NCBI GenBank assembly: GCA_016630955.3
Contig: CM049989.1
Span: 868,001-932,000, forward strand
Direction of reading: 5' to 3'
Length of the DNA stretch: 64,000 nucleotides
Origin: Didymella arachidicola
Taxonomy: Eukaryota > Ascomycota > Dothideomycetes > Pleosporales > Didymellaceae
This document shows positions 11,216-21,444 of this stretch, in pieces; positions within the stretch are counted from its first letter, which is position 1, and each line of letters begins with the position of its first letter. The translations under genes and the position numbers were made by a program. The notes under the pieces are model-generated. The model saw only the letters and a program-made list of their open reading frames with translations, was not told the origin of the DNA and did no database searches.

Positions 11216-13267
11216 CTACAAGGCCTGACCAGGAACCGGCTTCCTGCTAGGAATACTGCTGGTCATGGGTGCTGCAACAGGGCCGGCGTTGGGGTTCATC
11301 GGACTCGGTCCAGGAGCGGGTGCACGACGAGCGTCATTGACCTGACCGGCAGAATTCGACCTTGGGCGACCCATCTGGGGTGGAGGGGCCATAGGACCGC
11401 CGCCATAGGGACCTGGAGACATTGAGCGAGGAGGGGCGGCGTAGGGCGCGTTGCTGTTCGAGCGACCACGGCCCTGAGGAGAGCCAGGGTAGGGGGCATT
11501 GCTATGTGCGCGGTTACGAGGGCCTTGCATGTTAGGAGGAGGCATCTGACGACCAGGACTCATGGAGCGAGGACCAGGGGACATACGACCGCTAGCGGGT
11601 GACAGGGCAGGCGGACGAGGCGAGCTGCGACCGTCGGCAGGAGACATTGGACGAGGTTGAGGAATGCCTCCAGGGCCCATGGGAGAACGGATGGGAGGGC
11701 CACGCATGTGTGGGGGAGGAGGTCCCTGGCGAGGTGGTCCAGTACGAGGCTTGACGGGGTGCTTGGACAAGCAGGTTCTGGGTACAACACCTTGTTGAGT
11801 GCGGTCCATGCTGATGCAGAGAGCCCATCCGTCGTCGTACTCATGGAGCATACGAACCAATGAACCAGCCTTGAGCTCAAGCTCATCAGCCATGGAAGGC
11901 TTAAAGTCAAGCTGTACACGGTGGACATTGTCAGGACCGGGAGGGGGGCCATTAGGACGGCCGTTAGAACGACCAGCAGCCATGGCACCAGCGGCACCAG
12001 CGGCAACCGCGGCGCCAGCAGAGCCAGCGATCATCGGGGTACCCATAGCGGGCGACGAGGGAATATCTTCTGTCCAAGCTGGGCTCGCAGGGACACTATC
12101 GGTGTTGTTGACGCTGGGAGGTGCAGGAAACTCATGCTCTAATATGGGACCACTGGGCATTGCAATAGCGACCGCGACTGCTTCGACATCAGGAGCAGGA
12201 GCAGGGAGAGGCTTAACGCGAGCATCAAAGTCAGTGCTTGGGGCAGCCGAGTGCTGAGTGGTCTGAGGAGGAGAGTCGGGGATGCTTGCATGTGCAGCGT
12301 CAACAGCAGCACTGTTACCGAAGGGGTTTCCTGGAGCTTGACTGCGGGCGGGCGTTTGAGGATCATTGAATGGGTTGACAGCTGGATCAGCGTTGGTAGC
12401 TACACGACGTTCCCAGGCGCTGACTGGGCGGTCGTCATGGGAAGCAGCTGCGGCTGCAGCAGGTGCAGCAGCAGCGGCAACAGTAAGCAGGTTTCCTCCG
12501 CTCTTGCGCTGCTCGTTGAAGGTAGGGTCAAACTGCGTGACTGGCCTGAGGCTGAGACGGGGGGCGGTGGACAGAGTACGAGTACTGGGAGCGGAGACAG
12601 CTGCACCTGTTGGAACCTGGGGCGGCAGTGGCGCAGGGCTGTCGTGCATGCCAATCTTCTCGTTATTGTTCGCGGCAGCTATGGCGTTCTTCTTGCGACG
12701 GTAGATGAACAAAATGCCGGCAAGCAAGGCAGCTACACCAACCAAGATACCAAGAGCAAGGCCAGCCTTAGCACCGCCAGACATGCCGTCACTCTCTGTG
12801 GCATCGGACGTAGGAGTCGCAGAAATGGATGCAGTAGCAGACGCGGTGGCAGACACGAGCGCGCCAACCAGCGAGCCCGAATGAGAAGCATTGGGAGATT
12901 TGGTCGCGACCAGTAGAGTAGACTGATCTTTTGTCGATTTTGCTATCGATGTCTCCTCAACCTCTGAATCGGTGGTTTGTGTAGTAGAAGCAGGTCTCCT
13001 CGATGTGGCTGTCGCTGTGGCCCTTGCGGTCGTCGTGCGGTCGTCGTCATCGTCGTCTGTTGCAGTTGAGAAAGGTCTTGTCGCTACAGCAGGCGGAACG
13101 AGCGTCTTTGGGCCATCCGTAGGTTTGCTGTCTGCTATGGTCACCCATTTCACGTTGCCAGTGTAGGTATTGGGCGCCGTAACATAGACGACTACCACTG
13201 TAGAATCGTCGTCTTCCTGGTTGCGCTGACGACGCGCAAGATGCGCGTGTCCATGCTGGTGAGCCAT
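11216..13267 (-). CDS. Single-pass membrane protein with cytoplasmic SH3 domain
   Basis: Predicted 683-residue protein in one exon. The first ATG in frame is at 13267 (MAHQHGHAHLARRQ); further upstream only a TTG is available. Order of parts: a Ser/Thr-rich, likely O-glycosylated N-terminal region of about 160 residues with Asp runs but no cleavable signal peptide, a membrane helix at about 170-195 (AGLALGILVGVAALLAGILFIY) followed by RRKK, a long Ala/Pro-rich linker, an SH3 domain at about 440-500 (VQLDFKPSMADELELKAG, YDDGWALCISMDR, GVVPRTCL) and a Pro/Gly/Met/Arg-rich disordered tail with repeated RSMSPG/PPP blocks. The layout recalls yeast Fus1-type proteins that tether signalling partners at the cortex, but I would not transfer that name. 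Role inferred: cell-surface or cell-wall signalling scaffold. Confidence 0.85.
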   Translation of the reverse strand: MAHQHGHAHLARRQRNQEDDDSTVVVVYVTAPNTYTGNVKWVTIADSKPTDGPKTLVPPAVATRPFSTATDDDDDDRTTTARATATATSRRPASTTQTTDSEVEETSIAKSTKDQSTLLVATKSPNASHSGSLVGALVSATASATASISATPTSDATESDGMSGGAKAGLALGILVGVAALLAGILFIYRRKKNAIAAANNNEKIGMHDSPAPLPPQVPTGAAVSAPSTRTLSTAPRLSLRPVTQFDPTFNEQRKSGGNLLTVAAAAAPAAAAAASHDDRPVSAWERRVATNADPAVNPFNDPQTPARSQAPGNPFGNSAAVDAAHASIPDSPPQTTQHSAAPSTDFDARVKPLPAPAPDVEAVAVAIAMPSGPILEHEFPAPPSVNNTDSVPASPAWTEDIPSSPAMGTPMIAGSAGAAVAAGAAGAMAAGRSNGRPNGPPPGPDNVHRVQLDFKPSMADELELKAGSLVRMLHEYDDGWALCISMDRTQQGVVPRTCLSKHPVKPRTGPPRQGPPPPHMRGPPIRSPMGPGGIPQPRPMSPADGRSSPRPPALSPASGRMSPGPRSMSPGRQMPPPNMQGPRNRAHSNAPYPGSPQGRGRSNSNAPYAAPPRSMSPGPYGGGPMAPPPQMGRPRSNSAGQVNDARRAPAPGPSPMNPNAGPVAAPMTSSIPSRKPVPGQAL

Positions 13268-14600
13268 GTTGTTGCCAAGGCGCGTCGAGTAGTGGTCCAA
13301 GTTAAGGTAGTCGTATAGTTATGGGCCGTGTTCGTTTGCGGGACGGTGCAGTCGTACGTCAAGTGTGTGATTCCGATTCACCACCTCTTTCGGTTCGATT
13401 TTACGATTACGTAGTGTTGTGTACAAACGCAAAGGATTGTTGAATATTTACTACAGCTGTGGCTCAAGGGAGTGAAGGCTGTGCTGTGAGGAATGTACAA
13501 TAGGCTTAGTCTTCGGCGCGTCAGCGTGTGGAATGTTAATCGTAAACTAGATACTAGACATAAAGAGTGACAACTGCTGGTAAAAGAGTGTGGTGCCAAA
13601 GTCGCGCCCGGGGCTTGAAAGAAGCACGACAGCCTGGCCGCAGAGGACGGTCAGTGAAGGTGAAAGAGCGGGTGAGGGCGAGAGAAGGAGCGACCCAACC
13701 TCAGGCAGGGTAGGCGCGCAGGGTCGAAGGAAACACGGCAGAGGCAGCCAATCGCCCTTCGAAACGTTCGCGTGCCTTTACAGCGCGCCACGCTGAGGTC
13801 TGTGCGATCATCAATCATTCCGTAATAGGCTCTAGAGGCGGGCTAGAGTCAGGTACACTGTGCGTTTGATTCGCTGCAATTTCCCGGGATGTTTTATGAG
13901 CTCAGGCTAGCCTTCGCTTTCAGCCTCTGGATGGTGCAGACGGCGGTGCGGAAGCCCCTTTGCGAAGGTTCTCAGCGTGTTTGAGGTTGCGAAGGCGTCG
14001 TGAAAATCCTCCACGGTTCGGAAAGACGGAAGGGTGGATCACTTTACGAGAGCTTGATACCAGAGCAGCGGCTGAAACCATCCAGCTTTGGTCGCATTCC
14101 TGGTGCAGCGGATCGCTTCCACCGGCCACATGCTATGGTCAAATTGAATGACGTGAACGATGCAAATATCAGGTGGTGTGCCTTTCGTTGCCTCGGAAGC
14201 GGAAGCATGCGGCCTTCATCCTAGGTTGAGTTGCTAGGTTGAGCTGGGGGATGAACAAGTCGTAATTTCGGCTCACTCCAATGTTCATCTAACGGGCGAA
14301 AGAGATCGGGGCAGTGCGCATAGGACTACCGGTAACATCGACTTGAGGATGTGGTCATTGTGGAAGGGAAGCAAAGAAATATTTGCGTCTCGGAGACAGT
14401 GTAGCAATGAAGTAGACAATACCTAATGATGCAAATCTACACGGTGGAGGTAGGATGGAGATAAGGCCAAAGCACGTGTTACGCTTGGCCAAATCGCGTG
14501 CAACCCTTCCCCACAAGGGTCTGAAACAGGCGCAGGGTCAAAAACCATCAGGATTCAGGAAGAGCGACTGCATGGTCTGCATCACATTGACAAAAAAGAT
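13268..14600. other. Intergenic upstream of the SH3 gene
   Basis: About 1.3 kb up to the tRNA gene. It presumably includes the SH3 gene's promoter and 5' UTR. The remaining ORFs are short and unremarkable. Confidence 0.4.
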
Positions 14601-14687
14601 GCCCTCTGCCAGAATCGAACTAGCGATCTTATCATTGCATACCGGGGGTATTACTAGTGATACGCTTTACCACTAAGCCAAGAGGGC
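14601..14687 (-). tRNA. tRNA-Thr (anticodon AGU) with a 16-nt intron
   Basis: Read on the minus strand, all four arms fold: acceptor GCCCTCT with AGAGGGC, D stem GCTT/AAGC, anticodon stem TATCA/TGATA, and T stem GCTAG/CTGGC with loop TTCGATT. The anticodon loop is CTAGTA followed, after a 16-base insertion, by the last loop base. This is the canonical tRNA intron place after position 37. U33 precedes A34 G35 U36, so the anticodon is AGU for threonine. The spliced tRNA is 71 nt before CCA. A T-rich run immediately downstream on this strand (ATCTTTTTTG, plus-strand 14592-14601) may end Pol III transcription. Confidence 0.9.
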
Positions 14688-15255
14688 CCTACACCAGTAA
14701 AGGTTGGGGGGTTCCAACGCTGTTGGATTGACTTGTAATACCATGCCAAATTAGAATCATTATAATCTTATAATATCCAACTTGGCTGAGACGTGCTCTC
14801 ATCAGTCACGGTTGAGACCCAAAGTTGCAATATCGGTGGCATCACCGATTTCGTGCGGCGAGTTTGCTATGAAACTAAGCGAGCCTAAAGTAGTGGTTCC
14901 GGACCTGACCTCCAGCCAGCCGATGCTAGCTTCTAGGCATGATGGCCCTCCTAAGAGATATATCGTGACGATTCACACAGAAATCATATGCCCTCAAGTG
15001 AACAGAATGAGTGTTTAGCTTCCTCGTGCGTCTCACTATATCTAGGCACAGATTTCTCGAAGCAGGTGCAGTAATGTCCTAAGGAGTGCTCGCCTTGACT
15101 ACAGGTTGAAGGATCTAGAGTCACAATCTGAGTGCTCTGGTCGATACCATAACAGAAAGCTGTAACCTGAAAGCGAAAAATGAGCAGGTCTGGGAGCTAT
15201 CACCAGATAAAATGCTTCCATTTCGACACGCTGAACCTTGTACGCGGACCGTCAC
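14688..15255. other. Low-complexity, gene-free stretch
   Basis: About 570 bases that start AT-rich (ATTATAATCTTATAATAT near 14758-14776). No intact ORF or RNA gene. It borders the decayed kinase-like gene and may be degenerated sequence as well. Confidence 0.4.
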
Positions 15256-15786
15256 TCAAGACGTCTCATCTTCAATCCAATATCTATCCTTTACAATCTC
15301 TGACATCGTTGCTCTCTTAGCTAGATCGAGATTAGTAATCCTCAAGATCAACCTCTCTGCTTCGTCCGTAAGGTTAGGGAACACGTTCTCTGTCTAATCT
15401 GCGAAATCATTGTTCACGCCGTTCTCCTTCACTACCTGCTATAGATTGGTGAGAAGCCCAGCAGCCTCCCTCCAAGATAGACTCTAAGACTGGCTTCATT
15501 ACGTAGGGCGTCTTATTACAGCTAGCAGAGGCGGTTAGTTCCATGGAGTTTAATAGCCATATGGGAGTATAGGAACTCACAGCGCAAGGCAGACGCTAAG
15601 TTCAGGCTTTTTGGGGTGTCGTTGGAGCACTTTTTGGAGGTTGTACTCGCGACCACTCTGGCCGACAAGCGTGGAGACCATCTTCGTAGCTTGGAGAATA
15701 TGGACCGGACGATCATGTGGAATTCGGGACGTGTTGCGCCACTTCAGTGATTTCGCAACATCTGTTAAACGCAATACCCTATTCAT
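15256..15786 (-). pseudogene. Relic of a protein-kinase-like gene, catalytic core deleted
   Basis: The minus strand begins with an ATG at 15786 and runs through SGREYNLQKVLQRHPKK, an N-lobe start I recognise from a fungal protein-kinase-like family. A normal-looking 59-bp intron follows at 15522-15580 (GTGAGT...ACTAACC...GCTAG). The next exon reads NKTPYVMKPVLESI, where the Lys fits the strand-3 ATP lysine. Sequence then jumps to a C-lobe end, LLTNL, KENGVNNDFAD, LTDEAERLI and ITNLDLAKRATMSEI, finishing WIEDETS and a stop at 15256-15258. Two in-frame TAG codons interrupt the C-terminal part (after LLTNL and after DFAD), and a frame change is needed to reach it. The whole core (HRD and DFG segments) is missing. 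The gene cannot make a kinase. Confidence 0.65.
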
Positions 15787-16310
15787 GCCGAGATAACTGA
15801 GGATGGAAGTACTTTACCCAAGTACTTTGCGCAAACGCGAGTTGCATGACTAAGCGACCGTGGATGCCTGGCACGGTCCGAGCATCTTTAATGTTTACAT
15901 CTTGGGCTACAAAGAAATACGAGAAACATGAGAGACACAAGAGACACAAGAAACAGCGAGAAATCGGTTTTTGGAATTACCATCACAGAAAGCATCACAA
16001 ATACCTACTAGTGGACGCATGGGCCCCTTGGACTTGACTTGCAGCACCGGGGGAGGAGTGATTTGCCTCGGCACAGGCACGCCGGGCCTCGCTCGGCTGG
16101 TCGACGTGGGCCAAGCTCCGGAGACCTGGAGCTCACATGCAAAAACAACCGTCGCTTTCTTCCAATTCACACAGTATTTCCGACTTCAATATCTTTGCAG
16201 GCGCTTTCTCAATCCCCTGCCTACTTTGCTCCAAGCTCCCTTGAGCTACTGCGCACCCGTCTCGCGCGCAATCCCTCACTCGCAGACACACCCAAACATT
16301 TGCACGAGTC
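15787..16310. other. Upstream region of the carnitine carrier
   Basis: About 520 bases. It includes a short imperfect repeat of GAGACACAA at about 15930-15950. No gene is seen; it should contain the promoter and 5' UTR of the next gene. Confidence 0.5.
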
Positions 16311-17352
16311 ATGTCTACCACTACCGAGAAGGTGGCCGAGAAGCTGCCCTCCAAGGAAGAGCTCAAAGAAGATGTCAAGAAGGCGACCAAGTCTTCGGTG
16401 CAGTCGCTTCGCGCGCTTGTTGCTGGAGGCGTAGGTGGTGTCTTTGCTGTAGTCGTGGGACATCCATTCGACTTGGTCAAGGTGCGAATGCAGACTGCTG
16501 AGAAGGGTGTCTACAATGGCGCTATGGACGTTTTGAGGAAAGGAATCGCAAGAGATGGTCTGGTAAGAGGGCTGTATGCAGGTGTATCCGCCCCTCTAGT
16601 CGGTGTAACACCCATGTGTAAGTAGCCCATGGTACTTGCCTTGGTGTCAGATCGCATGCTAATTGTGCACAGTCGCTGTTTCCTTCTGGGGCTACGATCT
16701 CGGAAAGCAGCTTGTGACCTCCCTCTCGAAGGTTGAGAACGGCCAATTCAGCGTTGCTCAGGTCTCCGCCGCTGGTTTCTTCTCCGCCATCCCCCAAACG
16801 CTCATCACCGCACCCTTTGAGCGTGTGAAGGTGCTTCTGCAGATTCAGGGCCAGAAGAACTTGGCTCCCGGTGAAAAGCACAAGTATAACGGTGGTGTTG
16901 ATGTCGTTAGACAGCTTTACAAGGAAGGCGGTATTCGTTCAGTGTATCGTGGTTCTGCTATGACGCTTGCGCGTGACGGTCCAGGGTCTGCGTTCTATTT
17001 CGCAACCTACGAGACTGTCAAGAGGAACCTAACGCCTAAGGATCCAGTCACAGGCCGACCAGGAGAGCTCAGCATGCCCGCCGTTATGGCGGCCGGTGGT
17101 GCTGCGGGTATTGCCATGTGGATTCCAGTCTTCCCTATTGATACGATCAAGTCCCGGTTGCAGAGCGCCGAGGGTCGACCAACCATCAGCGGCACAATAA
17201 AGGGAATTTACGCGAACGGCGGCTACAAGGCCTTCTTCCCTGGTATTGGACCCGCGATGGCCCGAGCTGTGCCAGCCAATGCGGCAACATTCGCTGGGGT
17301 CGAGCTTGCCCAGAAGGCAATGAGGAGGATGTTTGATGGAGATGACCAGTAG
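16311..17352 (+). CDS. CRC1: Mitochondrial carnitine/acylcarnitine carrier
   Basis: Inner-membrane carrier that exchanges acylcarnitine for carnitine, needed to move acetyl or acyl units between peroxisome, cytosol and mitochondrion (CRC1 in yeast, acuH in Aspergillus). The product is 328 residues from two exons (16311-16617, 16673-17352; GTAAGT...CACAG). The three repeats each carry the carrier signature: HPFDLVKVRMQ, APFERVKVLLQ and FPIDTIKSRLQ. Six helices are expected. Subfamily features include VGHPFDLVKVRMQT, YRGSAMTLARDGPGSAFYFA and FPGIGPAMARAVPANAATF. There is a Lys/Glu-rich N-terminal extension of about 35 residues, usual for fungal members. It lies in the same direction as the next gene. 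Confidence 0.92.
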
Positions 17353-17689
17353 GAGTGTCACGAAGTTCACGATGTATTCATTTCGTCACGTTCGAAGTCC
17401 AGTACCCTTGGTGGCATCGCACTCGGCGTTTGATCCTTTGTTGCCCAAGTACTCTATAGAAGAGGGCCTTTCTAGATCAGGATATACCATTGGTCACAAT
17501 TGGACGAATTCACCTACAAAGCAACGTCAACTCGCAGTCAGGAACCAGTTCAGCCACTTTTTCGCCTTCTGACGTCCCAGACAAACGTTTCACCAAGGGA
17601 GAGATACGGAATGCGGCAACTGCAGCTCCAGATTCGGACACGCATTCTTCACTAGCAACCACGAACTGACCCTACCAGACTTCCGGGCC
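17353..17689. other. Short intergenic gap
   Basis: About 340 bases between two plus-strand genes. No gene or repeat is seen. Confidence 0.5.
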
Positions 17690-19998
17690 ATGAATCTCCG
17701 AAAACAGATCTGCAATCTTATGTACGTTCCTTCTTTTTTATGGTCGATCTCCCGCTGACGATTCTCATCATGTTCGTAGTACGCCTGTGAGCTGTCACGT
17801 TGTGTCCTTTGTCTCCCAGACTTCTCAGTGGTGATCTGTTTCGAAAGCGACACTCTGGGCTGGCTTCTTGTTTTACAAAGAAGAGGCCGGACTCCAGCTC
17901 GCTCTCATCGCCACCCGCAGGCCGAAAAGCCGTCCATACAGACATGCCAACCCCGGGTTCTCTGCCGCCTGAAGACGATTTCGATATGGATGACACAAAA
18001 CCGAAGATCTCTTTGCTCAAGCAGCATCCTGTGCTGCCGCTTCTGCCGCTATCCTCTGGACCACCAAGCGTAACACAGACCTTGATCGTCAACTACCCAG
18101 CCGCGAGGTTATCTTCAAGTCCAGCATCCTCACCGAACATCGTCGAACCTTCGATCGAGCGAAAAGGATCAGTTCATCCAATATTAGGAAACTCGATGGA
18201 ACACGGGATGTCTCCTGGTGTGGACTTCTTCGATGATCAGTCTTCAGGATCTGAGTGGGAAGATGCGGATGATGAAGATAGGACACAGACCTTCTCGGAA
18301 GATGGAGGTATCGGAATTGGTTTAGGCAGCTTGGTGCATTCGCCGGTCAGACAAAACCGCGAATCCAGAGGCAGAAGCCGCGAGCGGAGTGCGTTGACTG
18401 CCTTGCCTCGATTTGAGAAAGAACTTCGCCGCCACACCCTGGACGACCCCAGCCATACGGCCGGCAATGAAGGACCAAAAAATGCAAGACATGTGTCCCT
18501 CACTCGAATGGAGAAAGCGAATGTCAAGGTTGTCCACAACCATGGCTCGAACGCCAGCACCCCACGAGGCTCGATCACGAGCAATGCGACGGAAGATACG
18601 GCTTTGCAGTTTCCCGACATAGTGAAGCCGTATCCCATCGATGCGCGAAGTGGAGTAGCAATGTCACAAGACCATCTCCAAGGCCGTCGTCGTCGCAATA
18701 CTTCGGACAGTATCATTGCAGACTCAATCATCAACGCCCATCCTACTACCATGGAAGCGCTGAAAGCCTTGTCACCTTCCGGTTCGATTCCTGAGATATC
18801 TGGCCAGTCCTTTTACTCGGTAACCACCTCCGAGCTACCCAAGGCCAGATCACTCAGTGATGCCCGGCACATCAAACTGTCACCGATCTCGGTTAAAGAT
18901 CGCAACAACTTACCGAGTCATTTCGTCAGGACCCCGTACCCATTTACTGCAAAGAAAGAATTCCCAAAACCCGCCACCAGGCCGCGGCATCATAACCGAG
19001 ATGGCCGACTTGATAGCGGATACGGTGGGGACAGCGGATATGGGGGTGAAGGACCCGCAAACGAATACTCGGACGTCAAAGGGAAACACGTTCTTAGTCT
19101 GACCCCCAGCAGTGGTCAATACAATCTGCGGAGCCGTCTAGTCCGCAACGCCGAAGCGCAAGGAGTTGTGCGGCAAGAAGAGCCTGATGATTTGCAATGC
19201 CGCGAAAGTGTGCTGCACTTGAGCCTGCAGAAGCATCAAAGCACTGTGAGCAGGCACCGAGCCAAGATAGTCATTCCTAGCGACCTTGCCACGACCAGCC
19301 CCGATCGTCGCCAGAATGTCGACTTTGACGACAAGTACCTTGCTGAGCGTCTGCGGGGGACGCATAACGATATCGCCGGTTCGTGGGTGAAGAGGTGCCT
19401 CAGCGCGAGGAAATTAAGATACATTCGCCTGTCTCAGCATAGCGCATGGAGCGATTCGCCATTCACTCCCGCAGAGAATGAAGCGGGTGCGAGCAGACTG
19501 CTCGCGACCGGCTCTGGAATAGACATCGAGGCCTCCATATTCACCGAGGATAAGCTCATGCATTTGTACAGGCATCCAAAGTCTGGAAAGGCGAGGTACA
19601 CATGGGTGCATTGGGCACGACGGGTCGCCAGTTCCCACGCTACGTCGCAGTGTCGACCGCACACTTCCAACTCAAGTCAACCGACGTCTTACCAAGATAG
19701 CGTTGATGGGAAGGAGGGCAGTGTAATACACCATGTCCTCAAATCGCCAGCGGATACCATTACCACAGTGCAGTTCGTACATTCACTTTCGACATTACGC
19801 ATCCTTGTCGCTCTAGGGTGGATCCTTGTCAACAGCGCGCTGGGCGCTCTGCTGTGGATCTTCCTAGGTGTCAGTAGTGGCTGGATGGGCAACTTCGGCC
19901 TGCAGAGCGCGAACAGAGTTGGCAGCGGTATGGCTGTTGGTGTGTTGGTGCTCTTGCTTGAGCTGCTGGTATTTGGTGTGTGGGTGTGGCGGAGCTGA
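17690..19998 (+). CDS. Fungal protein of unknown function with C-terminal membrane helices
   Basis: The main exon is open from 17820 to 19998. It encodes a mostly disordered, Ser/Pro-rich protein with acidic (GSEWEDADDEDRTQTFSED) and basic (RGRSRERS, GRRRRNTSD) patches and a DSGYGGDSGYGGEG repeat. The C-terminal 80 residues hold two hydrophobic segments (LRILVALGWILVNSALGALL and GMAVGVLVLLLELLVFGVWV) ending VWRS. The start is uncertain. A 32-base first exon (17690-17721, MNLRKQICNLI) spliced by GTACGT...CCCAG to 17820 keeps the frame and gives 736 residues. The next in-frame ATG is at 17944 and would give 688. I recognise no domain. A tail-anchored membrane protein, possibly with a hairpin, is an inference from hydropathy. 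Confidence 0.75.
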
Positions 19999-21444
19999 TG
20001 GAAAAATGACACATATGGACTTTTCCCTTCTAGTACACAGGTTAGATCGTAGATCCTTTTTGGTGGTATAATGCGTAATGCATAATCTTCGTAGTCACTC
20101 ACCGGTTTTCAGCCGCAGGCTTCTGGAAGGTCCTGTGCATGTTACACGACTGCTCACGTTGAGGCATCACGTGGTCGCACAGAGGTACAAGCGAGATGAC
20201 GCTGTATCCTCTTCTATCGACCTCCACTCCACTTCCATCATCACCGACGACAAACTCTATCGCCATCAGGATTTCTCTTCGCCAGGAACTACATCAATGT
20301 GGCCTTCCAATGACTACAATCTCGGAACGCACCTGGGTTTCGAGAACACAAGACAGCAGTCCAAAGAAGGCTCTCTGGCTGGCTTACTGACCAGATCAAA
20401 TCCAAAAGCAGGGATGGCTGCCTTCAGAACTCTTGATGTGGCGTGGAAGGCCAGCATGGTGGCTATTTCCTGCATGCTGGTCCAGAGTGCACAGGCATTC
20501 TTTCGACAACAGTGACGCGCGCCACCTCGTCAACGACAGTATACCTCACTCAACTCTTCCACTGCTCCGAGACATGAATTTTTATGCTACCTCGAGGTAG
20601 TAGAAGCCTGGCGAGATGCTACTCCGATTGCCCCCGTTGCGCTCGCGGTCTGCAGTGAGACTCAGCCTGCTGACATGGAAGTCTCTCGAGAGTGCATAAA
20701 GTGCACACGAGCATCGACATGGCAGCGTCACAGGGCGATTTATCAACACCTACACAGGACTGTCTCACAGCCAGTAGGCGTACAGAGACCGGCCAACAAG
20801 TCGTGAGACAAGAGCCGTGGCGCTCAGCGCGGACTGACCGAATCTGGCTCCTCGAAGTCTCCTCTGAGTCTTGTTGCAAGGTAATTGTTTCTGCGCACGC
20901 TCGCCTGTCAACCGGTTTTCCTTTTGAGACCCTGGAGGTCGTCATCGTCTCTTCAAGGGGTGCCTTTGTCTCTTGCGTTTCATCAAATGACAGTCTCCAC
21001 ACCGCGCCTCTCCTCTCTTTCATCTCGACCTTTACTCAAGTCGTACTTGGACTCGGCATTTCCTGCATTGCCGTGGTAACACCACCTGCGCGTCGCGCGT
21101 GGTTCTGAAACCTGGGGTCGTCGGCGCGAACCGAACAGAAATGGTGCGTGAATGCAAGCGTTGATTGGCCGCGTTTTTGAAATGACCTCAACGCCACCAT
21201 CATTCATTTGACACTGGCGTTGCCGATCCCGCAACCGGTTTACACGCCATCGCATGTGTGACATCAGGTGCACTTTATCAAACTGCCATTCGCGAGGTTG
21301 GAGCTCGAGGATATTGCAGGAGATCATATAAGATGGCGGCCAGGAGATGGCCATGTTGTTCGTTCAATCCTTTACGCGTATCTGCCTCTGTCACATTGTA
21401 CATAGTAGCATTGCACTTGCATAGCGCCGTCATTTTCTAGCATC
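19999..21444. other. Intergenic, contains weak ORFs
   Basis: About 1.45 kb. An ATG-started ORF at 20078-20515 (145 codons) has no recognised motif, and other frames overlap it. A perfect 14-bp palindrome CTACCTCGAGGTAG sits at 20587-20600. The right part is the upstream region of the GH64 gene. I would not call a gene here. Confidence 0.4.

Noticed and set aside
20078..20515. 145-codon ATG-started ORF
   Set aside because: No motif or membrane pattern, and a second overlapping frame is equally open; not enough to call a gene.
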